Source of the DNA: Streptomyces anulatus
Lineage (GTDB): Bacteria > Actinomycetota > Actinomycetes > Streptomycetales > Streptomycetaceae
Reading direction: 5' to 3'
DNA length: 64,000 nucleotides
Assembly: GCF_000721175.1 (NCBI RefSeq)
Contig: NZ_JOEZ01000007.1
Location: 124,001-188,000, forward strand
This document shows, piece after piece, positions 44,404-53,650 of this stretch; the first letter of the stretch is position 1; every line of letters starts with the position of its first letter. Below the pieces are notes generated by a model, which saw only the letters and a list, made by a program, of their open reading frames with translations, searched no databases and was not told the DNA's origin. The position numbers and the translations under genes are program-made.

Positions 44404-45638
44404 GTGGTCTCTTCCGTGCGGGGTGTACGGGACGCTCGCGGTGATCCGCCCGCTACTGGCAGTCTGCCCCCGACGGCCCCGGACCGGTCACGCAGCCCCG
44501 GGGCCAGCGCCAGCGTCACCGCCACCGAGACCCCCGCCACGGCCGCCATGCCCGTCGCGGGGGAGGTCAGCTGGGCGATGCCGCCCGCCACGGCCGCCCC
44601 CACCCCCTGCATCGCGAGCATCCCCGAGGAGCTCAGCCCGAGCGCCTGGCCGCTCAGCTCTGACGGGGTGAGGGCCATCAGCCGTTCCTGGAGCAGCAGA
44701 CTCGCGGCGAAGCCCACGCTCGCCAGGACGACCAGCGCCAGCGCGAGCGGCAGCCCCGGCCGCAGCGCGAAGAGGAGGTACGGCGCGGCCAGCAGCAGCC
44801 GGAGCGGTGCCCCGAGCCGCGCCCGCCATCGTGCCCTGACGAACCGTCCGACCAGCGTGTCCCCGACCAGCATCCCCAGGGCCCCGCAGGCGAAGAGGAG
44901 CCCGGCGTGCCCGGGCGCGTACGCGACGTACAGGGACTCGCAGCCGACGACGAGGCCGTTGGGCACCCACAGCGCCAGGAACACGTACCGGCGCGGCACC
45001 GAGGACCAGAGCAGCGCGTTCGTCCGCAGGGTCTCGCGGACCGAAGGCCGGCCGGTGGCCCTCGGCGGCCGGGCGGTCAGCCCGAACCGGGTCACGGCCG
45101 CCGCGACCCCGTACAGGGCCGCCCCGATCAGCAGTGTGCCGCGCGCCGAGAACACCGTCACCAGCAGCCCGCCGACCGCGAACCCGCAGATCTGCATCGC
45201 GCCGCCCGTCATGTTGAACACGGAGCGGCCGAGCAGGAATCCCTCGCGCGGAACGATCTCGTTGAGCAGCCCGTACCGTACGCCCCCGCCCGGTGACGCG
45301 ACCACGCCCAGCGCCAGCAGGACGGCGAAAGCGGCCCACAGCGGCAGTCCGGGAGCGGCCTGGACGCAGGCGGCGCCCGCGGACAGCAGGGCCAGGGTGG
45401 TCAGCGCGGCGCGCGGCGGCAGCCGGTCGGCCGCCGACAGCAGGGTGAGCGCCCCGGCGACCTGGGCCAGCGACGGGCCGAACATCGCCAGCGCCGACAG
45501 CAGGGGCGAGCCCGTCCGCGCGTACACGAGGGTGCCCAGGGCCAGGCCGGTCGCGGTCTGGGCGGCCGTCTGCACGGAGACGGCCGCGAAGAAGGGGGCG
45601 AACTCCGGGGTCCGGAACAGCTCGCGGTAGGTGCGCAT
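44400..45638 (-). CDS. MFS transporter
   Basis: 412 residues, 12 predicted membrane segments, with the MFS_1 fold: FAAVSVQTAAQTATGLALGTLVYARTGSPLLSAL, AADRLPPRAALT in the first cytosolic loop, and GMLVGDTLVGRFVRARWRARLG in the middle. Efflux of a small molecule is likely. It is divergent from an ArsR-like regulator gene (134 bases) and coupled to the sugar acetyltransferase, so the three may form one resistance or sugar-efflux unit. Confidence 0.88.
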   Translation of the reverse strand: MRTYRELFRTPEFAPFFAAVSVQTAAQTATGLALGTLVYARTGSPLLSALAMFGPSLAQVAGALTLLSAADRLPPRAALTTLALLSAGAACVQAAPGLPLWAAFAVLLALGVVASPGGGVRYGLLNEIVPREGFLLGRSVFNMTGGAMQICGFAVGGLLVTVFSARGTLLIGAALYGVAAAVTRFGLTARPPRATGRPSVRETLRTNALLWSSVPRRYVFLALWVPNGLVVGCESLYVAYAPGHAGLLFACGALGMLVGDTLVGRFVRARWRARLGAPLRLLLAAPYLLFALRPGLPLALALVVLASVGFAASLLLQERLMALTPSELSGQALGLSSSGMLAMQGVGAAVAGGIAQLTSPATGMAAVAGVSVAVTLALAPGLRDRSGAVGGRLPVAGGSPRASRTPRTEETT

Positions 45639-45772
45639 GGGGTGGAGTCTCCGGACGTCGTCGCCGGGGCCGTTACTGTTTCGCGCGGATGCGAAAGCCC
45701 GAAGCCCGGCCGGACCGCGTGCGCCGCTCCTCCTTCCGGCCGGACGGGAAACGCGTAAGAGGAAGCGCGTAA

Positions 45773-46786
45773 GTGGAAGCTCGTACGGGAACAGGGAGGC
45801 GGGTCCGCGTGGGCTGGTGGCAGGTCGGTGCGGACACGCTCGCGGACAGCAGGTTCGTCGTCTCGCCGCTCGCCGAGACCGTCGCGAGCCTGATGCTCCT
45901 GGAGCGGGCCTCCGCCGCGCACCCGGGGGAGCGCGCCTGGCTGGAGACCCACCTGTCCGCGTACCGGCAGCGGGCGGCCGACGATCCGCTCTCCGCGCTG
46001 GTGATCCGCTCCGCCCTCGCGCCTCATTGGACCGCCGACTTCCTCACCCCCGCGCCCGTCCCCGCCCCGCCCGGCCAGGCCCCGCCCTCCTTCGCCGAGG
46101 AGATCGCGCGGATCCGGGCCACCCCGCCCGTCCGGGCCCGCGCCGAACTGGCCGAGACGCTGCGCGGGCCGCTGCCCGCCGCACTGGACCGGGACGACCT
46201 GGCCGAGCGCGCGGCCGACACCGTGGAATGGGTCTGGACGCACACCGTGCTGCCCGACTGGCCGAGGCGGCGGCGGGTCCTGGAGGCCGATGTGATCGCC
46301 CGCGCGGCCCAGTTGGGGCGTGGCGGCTGGGCCGAGGCGCTCAACGGGATGTGCCCCGGCGTCCGCTGGCTGGGCGACAGCCGACTCCAGATCAACACCC
46401 ACGACAACCCGCCCCGCGAACTGGGCAGCGCCCAACTGCTGTTCATTCCCGTCACGCCGTACCAGTGCTGGGTCTGCTGGGACATCCCGCGCCGGTACGG
46501 GGTGGTGTACCCGTGCTCAGGCGCGCTCGCCGAGGCCGGCCGCGTCCCCGTTCCCGCGGCCCTGGGCGCGCTGATCGGACCGGCGCGGGCGGCCGTCCTC
46601 CTGCTGCTGGCCTCCCCGCTCAGCACGACGCAGCTCGTCGCGCTGACCGGCCAGGGGCTGGGCTCGGTGGGCCGCCATCTGCGGATCCTGCTGGACGCCG
46701 GGCTGGTCCGCCGCCGCCGGGCGGGCCGCTCCGTGCTCTATTTCCGTACTGAGGCGGGGGACGTGCTGGTGCACGGAGCGGGCTGA
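45773..46786 (+). CDS. ArsR-like (HTH) transcriptional regulator
   Basis: 337 residues. The C-terminal ~80 residues form a winged helix-turn-helix (GPARAAVLLLLASPLSTTQLVALTGQGLGSVGRHLRILLDAGLVRRRRAGRSVLYFRT). The long N-terminal part has the actinobacterial DUF5937-like start (ADTLADSRFVVSPLAETVASLMLLER). Regulators of this design are usually divergent from the MFS gene they control, as here. Start at GTG 45773; later GTGs in the first 15 codons are also possible. Confidence 0.88.
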   Translation: MEARTGTGRRVRVGWWQVGADTLADSRFVVSPLAETVASLMLLERASAAHPGERAWLETHLSAYRQRAADDPLSALVIRSALAPHWTADFLTPAPVPAPPGQAPPSFAEEIARIRATPPVRARAELAETLRGPLPAALDRDDLAERAADTVEWVWTHTVLPDWPRRRRVLEADVIARAAQLGRGGWAEALNGMCPGVRWLGDSRLQINTHDNPPRELGSAQLLFIPVTPYQCWVCWDIPRRYGVVYPCSGALAEAGRVPVPAALGALIGPARAAVLLLLASPLSTTQLVALTGQGLGSVGRHLRILLDAGLVRRRRAGRSVLYFRTEAGDVLVHGAG

Positions 46787-46996
46787 GGGTAGGGGGAGAG
46801 CGCCCCGCGCGCGCCCCCGTACGCCCCCGGCCCGCACCCGCCCGCAGCAGGGCGACGGGCACGAGCGCACCGGTGCGCGGTGCGCTCCGCATGGGTGGCG
46901 CGCATGTACGAGTCGTGACAACAGTGACTATGGGCGCCCCTCGTCGTTGTGGCAATTTCTCTCTCGCCACGAAAGAACCGAGCGAGGGGACCGTGC

Positions 46997-49657
46997 GTGA
47001 ATCCGGAGTACGCCGCGTACTGCCAGGCGGACCGCCGCTTCTACGACGCACCCCACCGTTCCCCCGGACCGGGCGGAGCCGCCGACGAGGAGCGCTCGTC
47101 CTACGCGCCGCTCCGTGGCGCCGCACCCCGGGGATGGACACGCTCCCGGCGCGGCGACTGGCTCTCCTACACCCCCGACGGGCTGCGGCTGCCGCCCCAG
47201 GGCTGGAAGATCCACGTCTCCGCCGCCCTCGACAACGCGGCCTCCGTGCTGGACCGGGTCCTCGCCCACTGTCTGGAACACCGGCTGGCCTTCAAGTGCA
47301 TACCGAATCCAGGGCTGTTGGCCCTGCGGAACGCCAAGTACGCGGACCGGGCGGGCAGCGGCAAGTTCATCACCGTCTACCCGCCGTCCGACGAGGCGTT
47401 CCCCGAGGTGTGCACCGCGCTGATGCAGCTCCTCGACGGCGAGCACGGCCCGTACATCCTGAGCGACCTGCGGTGCGGTAACGGGCCCGTGCACACCCGG
47501 TACGGGGCGTTCGCCGCCCGCTTCTGCGCCGGTCCCGACGGGCGGCCCGTGCCCGCCGTCGCCGATCCGCAGGGCCGGCTCGTCCCGGACGACCGGGGCC
47601 CGTCCTTTCGCGTCCCCTCCTGGGTGACCCCGCCCGGCTTCCTCAGGCCGCACCTCGAAGCCCGCGCCGCCGTGGGGCTCGCGGACCTCCCGTACACCGT
47701 GGAGAAGGCGCTGCACTTCTCCAACGGCGGCGGGGTCTACCTCGGCCGCGACACCCGTACCGGCGAGCAGGTCGTCCTCAAGGAGGCCCGCCCGTACGCC
47801 GGGCTGGCCGCCGACGGGGCGGACGCCGTGGCCCGGCTGGAACGCGAACGGGCCGCCCTGGAGCAACTGGCCGGGCTGGACTGCGTACCGGCCGTCCGGG
47901 ACGTCTTCGAGGTCGGCGACCACCACTTCCTGGTCCTCCAGTACATCCCCGGCACCACCCTCAACACCGTCTTCGCCCGCCGCTTCCCGCTCGCCCGGCA
48001 GCACCCGTCACCCGAACTGCTCGCCGGACACGCGGCCTGGGCCGAGGAGTTGTACGGGCAGGTCGAGCGCGCCGTCAAGGCGGTGCACGCCCGGGGCATC
48101 GTCATCAGCGACCTGCACATGAGCAACGTCATGGTCGACGAGGAGGCCGCGCGGATCGTCCTGCTCGACTTCGAGGCCGCCTCCCCGGCCGCCGAGCGCC
48201 GCCGCCAGATCGTCGCCAACCCGGCCTTCGTCGCCCCGCCCGACCGGCGCGGCGCCGACATCGACCGCTACGCGCTCGCCTGTCTGCGGCTCGCCCTGTA
48301 CCTGCCGCTCACCACACTGTTCGGCATCGACCGCACGAAGGCCACCGGTCTCGCCCGGGACATCGCCCGCGTCTTCCCGGTCACCGAGGAGGCGCTGCGG
48401 CCCGCGGTCGCGGAGATCCTGCGCGACACGGGGGAGGACGCGCCCCGGACCGCTGCCGCCGGTCGGGATGCCGCCGTGGTTGCGGCTCCGGCTTCCGTCA
48501 CCGACCCCGGCGACTGGCCGCGCAGCCGTGACGCGATGGTCCGGGCCATCACCGCCTCCTGCACACCGGAGCGCGAGGACCGTTGCTTCCCCGGGGACAT
48601 CGCCCAGTTCGCCACGGCCACCGGCGGCCAGTCCTTCGCGTACGGGGCGGCCGGCGTGCTCTACGCCCTCCATGAGACGGGCGCCGGGCCGTGCGAGCCG
48701 GCCGAGGACTGGCTCCTGCGGCACGCCAAGGACCCGGCCTCCGGCAGCCCGCTCGGCTTCTACGACGGACTCACCGGCATCGCCTGGACCCTGAACCGGA
48801 TCGGCCGCACCGCCGAGGCCGCCGACCTCCTCCGGATCATCCTCGACCAGCCGCTGGAGGGCCTCGCGCCCGGCCTCCACAACGGGTACGCGGGCATCGG
48901 CCTCGCCCTCGACGACCTGGCCCGCACCGCCTGTGCCGCCGACGCCCCGGCGCTGTCCGCCGCCGCGGCCCGCTGCACAGCCCTCGCCGTCCGCGCGCTC
49001 GTCGACGGTCCGCCGTCGTCCCGCACCGGACTGCTGCACGGCGCGAGCGGCATCGCCCTGCTGCTGATACGCCGGTACGCGACCACCGGTGACGCCGCCC
49101 TGCTCGGCCTGGCGGCCACCGCAATCCGCCGCGACCTGGAGCGGTGCCGGGCCGGGGACGACGGCGAACTCCTCGTCGTCGAGGGCAAGCGGCTGATGCC
49201 GTACCTCGGTTCGGGCAGCGCCGGCATCGCGGCCGTCATCGACGCCTACCTGGCCCACCGTCCGGACCCGGCGCTCGAAGCGGCGGGCCGCGCCCTCCTG
49301 CCGGCCGCGCTCTCCGCCTTCTACGTCCAGTCCGGACTGCTCCGCGGCTCGGCCGGGCTCCTGACGCACCTCGCGGCCACCCCGCTGTGCGAGGCGGCCG
49401 ACCGGGAGCGCGGCATCGCCCGCCACACCGACCTGCTGGGCAGCCACGCCGTGGCGTACGGAGGCGGACTCGCCTTCCCCGGCGAGCAGCTGATGCGCCT
49501 GTCGATGGACCTGGCCACCGGGACCGCCGGCGCTCTCCTCGCCCTGGGCGCCGCGCTCGGCGGTTCCACCGGACTTCCCTTCCTGCCCGCCGCTCCGGCG
49601 GCACACCCCGGCCGCGCGAGCGGCCCCATGAACCGGCCCCGCCAGGGGTCGTCGTAG
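46997..49657 (+). CDS. amfT: Class III lanthionine synthetase for the AmfS morphogen
   Basis: 886 residues from the GTG at 46997 (GAGGGG 7 bases before). Order: lyase domain (1-~200; IHVSAALDNAASVLDRVL, KYADRAGSGKFITVYPPSDE), Ser/Thr-kinase-like domain (~230-470; GGVYLGRDTRTGEQVVLKEARPY, ISDLHMSNVMVDE, LLDFEAA), and a LanC-like cyclase domain (~540-870; GLTGIAWTLNRIG, GLHNGYAGIGLAL, GLLHGASGIALLL). The Cys-Cys-His zinc ligands of class I/II/IV cyclases are missing, as expected for class III. It dehydrates Ser and makes lanthionine/labionin rings in AmfS (SapB-type). Homologue of RamC. Confidence 0.95.
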   Translation: MNPEYAAYCQADRRFYDAPHRSPGPGGAADEERSSYAPLRGAAPRGWTRSRRGDWLSYTPDGLRLPPQGWKIHVSAALDNAASVLDRVLAHCLEHRLAFKCIPNPGLLALRNAKYADRAGSGKFITVYPPSDEAFPEVCTALMQLLDGEHGPYILSDLRCGNGPVHTRYGAFAARFCAGPDGRPVPAVADPQGRLVPDDRGPSFRVPSWVTPPGFLRPHLEARAAVGLADLPYTVEKALHFSNGGGVYLGRDTRTGEQVVLKEARPYAGLAADGADAVARLERERAALEQLAGLDCVPAVRDVFEVGDHHFLVLQYIPGTTLNTVFARRFPLARQHPSPELLAGHAAWAEELYGQVERAVKAVHARGIVISDLHMSNVMVDEEAARIVLLDFEAASPAAERRRQIVANPAFVAPPDRRGADIDRYALACLRLALYLPLTTLFGIDRTKATGLARDIARVFPVTEEALRPAVAEILRDTGEDAPRTAAAGRDAAVVAAPASVTDPGDWPRSRDAMVRAITASCTPEREDRCFPGDIAQFATATGGQSFAYGAAGVLYALHETGAGPCEPAEDWLLRHAKDPASGSPLGFYDGLTGIAWTLNRIGRTAEAADLLRIILDQPLEGLAPGLHNGYAGIGLALDDLARTACAADAPALSAAAARCTALAVRALVDGPPSSRTGLLHGASGIALLLIRRYATTGDAALLGLAATAIRRDLERCRAGDDGELLVVEGKRLMPYLGSGSAGIAAVIDAYLAHRPDPALEAAGRALLPAALSAFYVQSGLLRGSAGLLTHLAATPLCEAADRERGIARHTDLLGSHAVAYGGGLAFPGEQLMRLSMDLATGTAGALLALGAALGGSTGLPFLPAAPAAHPGRASGPMNRPRQGSS

Positions 49658-49698
49658 CACCACCGTCCAGCACCACTACCGTCCCGAAAGGACACATC

Positions 49699-49830
49699 AT
49701 GGCGCTTCTCGACCTTCAGGCAATGGAGACCCCGGCCGAGGACTCCTTCGGCGAGCTCGCCACGGGCAGCCAGGTCTCGCTGCTGGTCTGTGAGTACAGC
49801 TCCCTCAGCGTGGTCCTCTGCACCCCGTGA
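49699..49830 (+). CDS. amfS: Lanthipeptide morphogen precursor AmfS (SapB-type)
   Basis: 43 residues. Leader MALLDLQAMETPAEDSFGEL with the LLDLQ-type recognition motif, and a 22-residue core starting at about TGSQ that carries two Ser-x-x-Ser-x-x-x-Cys units (SQVSLLVC and SSLSVVLC) followed by Thr-Pro. Each unit is closed into one ring by the synthetase and gives an amphipathic surfactant that lets aerial hyphae break the water surface. The core appears the same as that of S. griseus AmfS (recollection, not aligned). ATG at 49699 behind AAAGGA. Confidence 0.97.
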   Translation: MALLDLQAMETPAEDSFGELATGSQVSLLVCEYSSLSVVLCTP

Positions 49831-49838
49831 CCCGCACC

Positions 49839-49875
49839 GGCCGGCCCCCCTGTGATCCTCACAGGGGGGCCGGCC
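49839..49875 (+). terminator. Strong intercistronic hairpin between amfS and amfB
   Basis: Perfect 17-bp stem (arms 49839-49855 and 49859-49875; begins GGCCGGCCCCCC) with a 3-base loop, only 8 bases after the amfS stop. It should let most transcripts end after amfS so that the precursor is made in excess over the exporter, and may protect the amfTS RNA 3' end. Confidence 0.85.
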
Positions 49876-49910
49876 GGCCACGTGCCCGCAGGAACAGGAG
49901 AGGCGCCCCC

Positions 49911-51722
49911 GTGCGGCTGCAACCACGCCGAGGCCCCAGCCCACCACGTCCGGGCCCGGGCGCGGCGTCCGGCATCCGGCGGCTCGCCCGGCAGCACCCG
50001 GCCGCCCTGAGCCTGCTCCTTCTCTGCTCCACCGGCGGGGCGCTCGCCGCCCTCGCCCTGCCCGCCGCCCTGGGCCACACCGTCGACCGGCTCGTCGCCG
50101 GCGGCCCCGTGCCCTGGTCCTGGCTGCTGCTCTGCGCCGCCCTGACCCTCGCCGAGACCGGGTTCGACGCGGCGGCCGCCGTGACCGGCACGACCACCAC
50201 CGCCCGGCTCACCGCGTCCCTGCGTACCCGCACCGCCGCCCGGGTCCTGGCCGCCGAACCCCGCAGGGCCCTCGCCCTGCCCACCGGCGACCTCACCGCC
50301 CGGCTCACCGCCCGCACCGCCGACGCCGCGTCCGCACCCGTCACCGCCGCCGGAGCCGTCGCGGGCGTCCTGCTCCCGCTCGGCGCGGTCGTCGGCCTCC
50401 TCCTCATCGACGTGTGGACGGCCGCCGCCCTCCTCCTGGGCGCACCCCTCCTCGTCGCGCTGCTGCGCACCTTCACCCGCCGGACCGCCGACGCCGGGGC
50501 CGACTACCAGCGCGCCCAGTCGCTCATCGCCCACCGGCTCACCGAGGCCCTGGAGGGCGCCGACACCATCCGCGCCGCCCGCACCGGGGCACGGGAACAC
50601 CGCCGTGTCCTTCAACCCCTGCCCACCCTCGCCGAGCACGGCAGGCGCACCTGGGCGGTTTACGGGCGGGCCGTCGGCCGCAGCGGGCTCCTGCTGCCCC
50701 TGCTCATGCTGCTGGTCCTCGCGGTCGCCGGACTCCGGCTCGGCGCGGGCGCGATCGGCGTCGGCGACCTGGTCGCCGCCTCCCGCTACGCCGGCCTCGC
50801 CGTCGGCATCGGCGCCCTGACCGGCGCCCTGGGCGCCCTCGCCCGCAGCCGCGCCGCCGCCCGGAGCCTGGAGCCCCTCCTCACCCTCGAACCGCTGCCG
50901 CACCGCGGTCTGGGCCCGGCGCCCGACGCCCCCGGACACCTCGAACTCCGCGACGTCGGCGTGGAACAGGACGGCGGCCCGCTGCTGACCGGCGTCCACC
51001 TGACCGTCCCCGGCGGCACGTCCCTGGCCGTCGTCGGACGCTCCGGCTCCGGCAAGTCGGTGCTCGCCGCGGTCGCCGGACGGCTCCTCGACCCGGACAC
51101 CGGCAGCGTGCTGCTGGACGGCGTCCCGATGGACGGCATGGAACCGGCCCGGCTGCGCCGCGAGGTGGCGTACGCCTTCGCCCGCCCCGCCCTCCCCGGG
51201 GCCACCGTCGAGGACACGATCGCCTACGGGCCCTGGACCGCATCACCCGAAGCCGTACGCGACGCCGCCCGCGCGGCCCGCGCGGACGGGTTCCTCGCGT
51301 TGCTCCCGTACGGCTACGCGACCCCGGTCGCCGACGCCCCGCTCTCCGGCGGCGAACGCCAACGCCTCGGCCTGGCGCGCGCGTTCGCCCACCCGGGTCG
51401 TCTGGTGATCCTCGACGACGCACTGTCCAGCCTCGACACCGTGACCGAGCACCACGTCCGGCGCGCCCTGGACGCTCGGGCCGGCCGCTGTACCCGGATC
51501 ATCGTCGCCCACCGGCTGTCCTCGGCCGCGCGGGCGGACCGGGTCGCCTGGCTGGAGGACGGCCGGCTCCGTGCGACGGGCCGCCACGACGACCTGTGGG
51601 CGGACCCGGACTACCGGGCGGTCTTCCGCACGGACGCACCCGTCGAGCGCGCTGTTCCCGCGAGCCGCACACCCGTGACGCCGGTCGCCGGAACGCAGAA
51701 CGCGGGAGCGGAGACCCGGTGA
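49911..51722 (+). CDS. amfB: ABC exporter half-transporter for the AmfS peptide
   Basis: 603 residues from the GTG at 49911 (AGGAGAGG before). N-terminal membrane domain with six segments (AALSLLLLCSTGGALAALALP, WLLLCAALTLAETGF, GVLLPLGAVVGLLLIDVW, LLLPLLMLLVLAVAGL), then an ATPase domain with Walker A GRSGSGKS, signature LSGGERQRLGLARA, Walker B LVILDDALSSLD and H-loop VAHRLSS. Walker B has Asp-Asp rather than Asp-Glu, so the catalytic Glu is replaced and ATP hydrolysis at this site may be weak; the partner AmfA has Asp-Glu. Overlaps amfA by 4 bases (GTGA). Confidence 0.9.
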   Translation: MRLQPRRGPSPPRPGPGAASGIRRLARQHPAALSLLLLCSTGGALAALALPAALGHTVDRLVAGGPVPWSWLLLCAALTLAETGFDAAAAVTGTTTTARLTASLRTRTAARVLAAEPRRALALPTGDLTARLTARTADAASAPVTAAGAVAGVLLPLGAVVGLLLIDVWTAAALLLGAPLLVALLRTFTRRTADAGADYQRAQSLIAHRLTEALEGADTIRAARTGAREHRRVLQPLPTLAEHGRRTWAVYGRAVGRSGLLLPLLMLLVLAVAGLRLGAGAIGVGDLVAASRYAGLAVGIGALTGALGALARSRAAARSLEPLLTLEPLPHRGLGPAPDAPGHLELRDVGVEQDGGPLLTGVHLTVPGGTSLAVVGRSGSGKSVLAAVAGRLLDPDTGSVLLDGVPMDGMEPARLRREVAYAFARPALPGATVEDTIAYGPWTASPEAVRDAARAARADGFLALLPYGYATPVADAPLSGGERQRLGLARAFAHPGRLVILDDALSSLDTVTEHHVRRALDARAGRCTRIIVAHRLSSAARADRVAWLEDGRLRATGRHDDLWADPDYRAVFRTDAPVERAVPASRTPVTPVAGTQNAGAETR

Positions 51723-53650
51723 AGGACGACGAGTCCCAGCCCCGGCGCACCGTGCCGCGCGAGACGGATGCCCGGCCCGCCGTGCCGCGCGAGACCGATC
51801 CCGAGCGCACCGTGCCGCGCGAGACGGATGCCCGGCCCGCCGTGCCGCGCGAGACCGATCCCGAGCGCACCGTGCCGCGCGAGACCGACCCCCGGCGCAC
51901 CGCACCGCGCGAGACCGACCCCCCGACCCCCGGCGCACCGCACCGCGCGAGACCGACCCCCGGCGCGACGGCTCGCTGCGCAGGGTCGGCCACGAGGCCC
52001 GGCCCTTCCTGCCTCGCCGGACGTCCGCTGACCGGCCTCCTCTGGCTGGCCGTCGCCGCGGTCGCCGTACTGCCCGCCGTGCTCGCCGCCCGCGGCGTGT
52101 TCGGCCGGCTCGCGGACCTGGTGGAGCCGCTGCGCGACGGGCTGGTCCGGCGCGCCGTGTCCCGGGCGCTGTCCGGCGCGCTCGCCCACTCCGCCGGCGA
52201 CGCCGGCACCCGGTCCCTGTCACAGGTCACCCATCAGAGTGAGATAGCCCGGGACGGCTGGGCCGGGCTCGTCCTGACGCTGCGCTCGTTCGTGTTCACG
52301 GCCGCCGGGGCCGTCGCCGGCCTGCTGGCCCTCTCGCCCGTTCTCCTCCTGATCGTGCTGCCCCCGCTGGTCCTGGGGGCCGCGCTGTTCCTCGGCACCC
52401 TGCCGCCGATGGCCGCCCGTCAACGCGACTACCTCGCCGCCGACGAGGCGTACGCCGCCCACGCGGGCCGGCTCGCCGCCTCCGTACGCGACATCGCCGC
52501 CGCCGGAGCCGCGGAGCGGACGGTGGCCGAGTCCCGGACCCTCGCCGGGGCCCAGCTCGCCGCCTCCCGTTCGCTGGCCCGCTGGTCGGGCGTGCGGGTG
52601 CTGGCCCTCGCCGTCTGCGGCCGGTTCCCACCGCTCCTGCTGCTCCTGGGCGCGCCCTGGCTGCTGCGGAACGGGCTCACGCCGGGCGCGCTGGTCGGCG
52701 CGCTGACCTACCTCACCCAGGCGCTCGCCCCCGCCGTCCAGGCGCTGATGACCATGCTGGGCACCGCCGGGGGCCGGCTCGTCGTGGTCCTGGACCGGTT
52801 CACGGACGCGCCGCCCCCGCCCGCCGAGGACCCGCCGCCCGCCCGGGACGCCGAACCGCCGCCGCGCGGCACCCCGGTCGCCGAACTCCACGAGGTCAGC
52901 TTCGCGTACGGACCCGGCGCCCAGCCCGTACTGGACCGGCTCTCCCTGACGATCGAAGCCGGCGAGCACCTCGCGGTCGTCGGGCCGAGCGGCAGCGGCA
53001 AGTCGACCCTGGCCGCCGTCCTCGCCGGGACCGAGCGGCCCACCGGGGGAGCGGTGCGGTGGCGGGGGCGGCCGGCGCGCCCGGCCGACGCCACCTCCGT
53101 ACGCGTCCTGCTGCCCCAGCACGCCTACGTGTTCAGCGGCTCGCTGCGGGAGAACCTCCGCTACCTCCGCCCCGACGCCCGCGACCGGGAGATCGCGGCC
53201 ATGGCGGACGCGCTCGGCCTGGACGCGCTGCTCTCCCGGCTCGGCTCCCTGGACGCGGACGTCGAACCGGACCGGCTCTCCCAGGGCGAACGGCAGCTGA
53301 TCGCCCTGGGCCGGGCCTACCTCGCCGCCCCGCCGCTGCTGATCCTCGACGAGGCCACCAGCCGGCTCGACCCGGCCGCCGAGACCCGCGCCGAGCTGGC
53401 GTTCGCCGCCCTGCCGGGCGCGCTGGTCGTCGTCGCCCACCGGCTCAGCTCGGCCCGCCGCGCCGGGCGGACCCTGGTGATGGACGGCCCGCGCACCCAG
53501 TGCGGCACGCCGGACGAACTCCTGCGCTCCTGCGCCCTCTACCGGGACCTGGCGGGCCGCTGGGAGCCGGAACAGCCGGACCAGCGGGAAGAGGAAGGAC
53601 GCGGCGAGGAGCGCGGCATCAGATCCACCCCGCCTCCTTCGCCCGTCTGA
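51719..53650 (+). CDS. amfA: ABC exporter half-transporter for the AmfS peptide
   Basis: 643 residues from the GTG at 51719, overlapping amfB. Residues ~10-85 are an unusual hydrophilic tail with 10-residue repeats of VPRETDxxRP type (see 51743-51970). Five to six membrane segments follow, then an ATPase with Walker A GPSGSGKST, signature LSQGERQLIALGRA, Walker B LLILDEATSRLD and H-loop VAHRLSS. In the linker (51917-52030) the open frame appears shifted relative to the ancestral reading and then restored. The two half-transporters should form a heterodimer with AmfB. The 3' end overlaps the convergent amfR by 32 bases. Confidence 0.88.
   Translation: MKDDESQPRRTVPRETDARPAVPRETDPERTVPRETDARPAVPRETDPERTVPRETDPRRTAPRETDPPTPGAPHRARPTPGATARCAGSATRPGPSCLAGRPLTGLLWLAVAAVAVLPAVLAARGVFGRLADLVEPLRDGLVRRAVSRALSGALAHSAGDAGTRSLSQVTHQSEIARDGWAGLVLTLRSFVFTAAGAVAGLLALSPVLLLIVLPPLVLGAALFLGTLPPMAARQRDYLAADEAYAAHAGRLAASVRDIAAAGAAERTVAESRTLAGAQLAASRSLARWSGVRVLALAVCGRFPPLLLLLGAPWLLRNGLTPGALVGALTYLTQALAPAVQALMTMLGTAGGRLVVVLDRFTDAPPPPAEDPPPARDAEPPPRGTPVAELHEVSFAYGPGAQPVLDRLSLTIEAGEHLAVVGPSGSGKSTLAAVLAGTERPTGGAVRWRGRPARPADATSVRVLLPQHAYVFSGSLRENLRYLRPDARDREIAAMADALGLDALLSRLGSLDADVEPDRLSQGERQLIALGRAYLAAPPLLILDEATSRLDPAAETRAELAFAALPGALVVVAHRLSSARRAGRTLVMDGPRTQCGTPDELLRSCALYRDLAGRWEPEQPDQREEEGRGEERGIRSTPPPSPV
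51743..51970 (+). repeat. In-frame 30/60-bp tandem repeat in amfA
   Basis: About seven copies of a 30-base unit, alternating in two forms so that the period is 60 bases (51781-51840 is repeated almost exactly at 51841-51900). All copies share CCGTGCCGCGCGAGAC, and encode VPRETD/APRETD units in the cytosolic N-terminus of AmfA. Confidence 0.9.

Noticed and set aside
46997..49657. AmfT as a class IV (LanL) synthetase
   Set aside because: The zinc-binding Cys/His set of the cyclase domain is missing, so it is class III.
50414..51718. In-frame upstream extension of amfA through amfB
   Set aside because: Arg/Pro-rich translation of amfB in another frame; the GTG at 51719 in GTGA overlap is the sensible start.
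51743..51970. Regular direct repeats as a CRISPR array
   Set aside because: Units are contiguous without unique spacers and are translated inside amfA.
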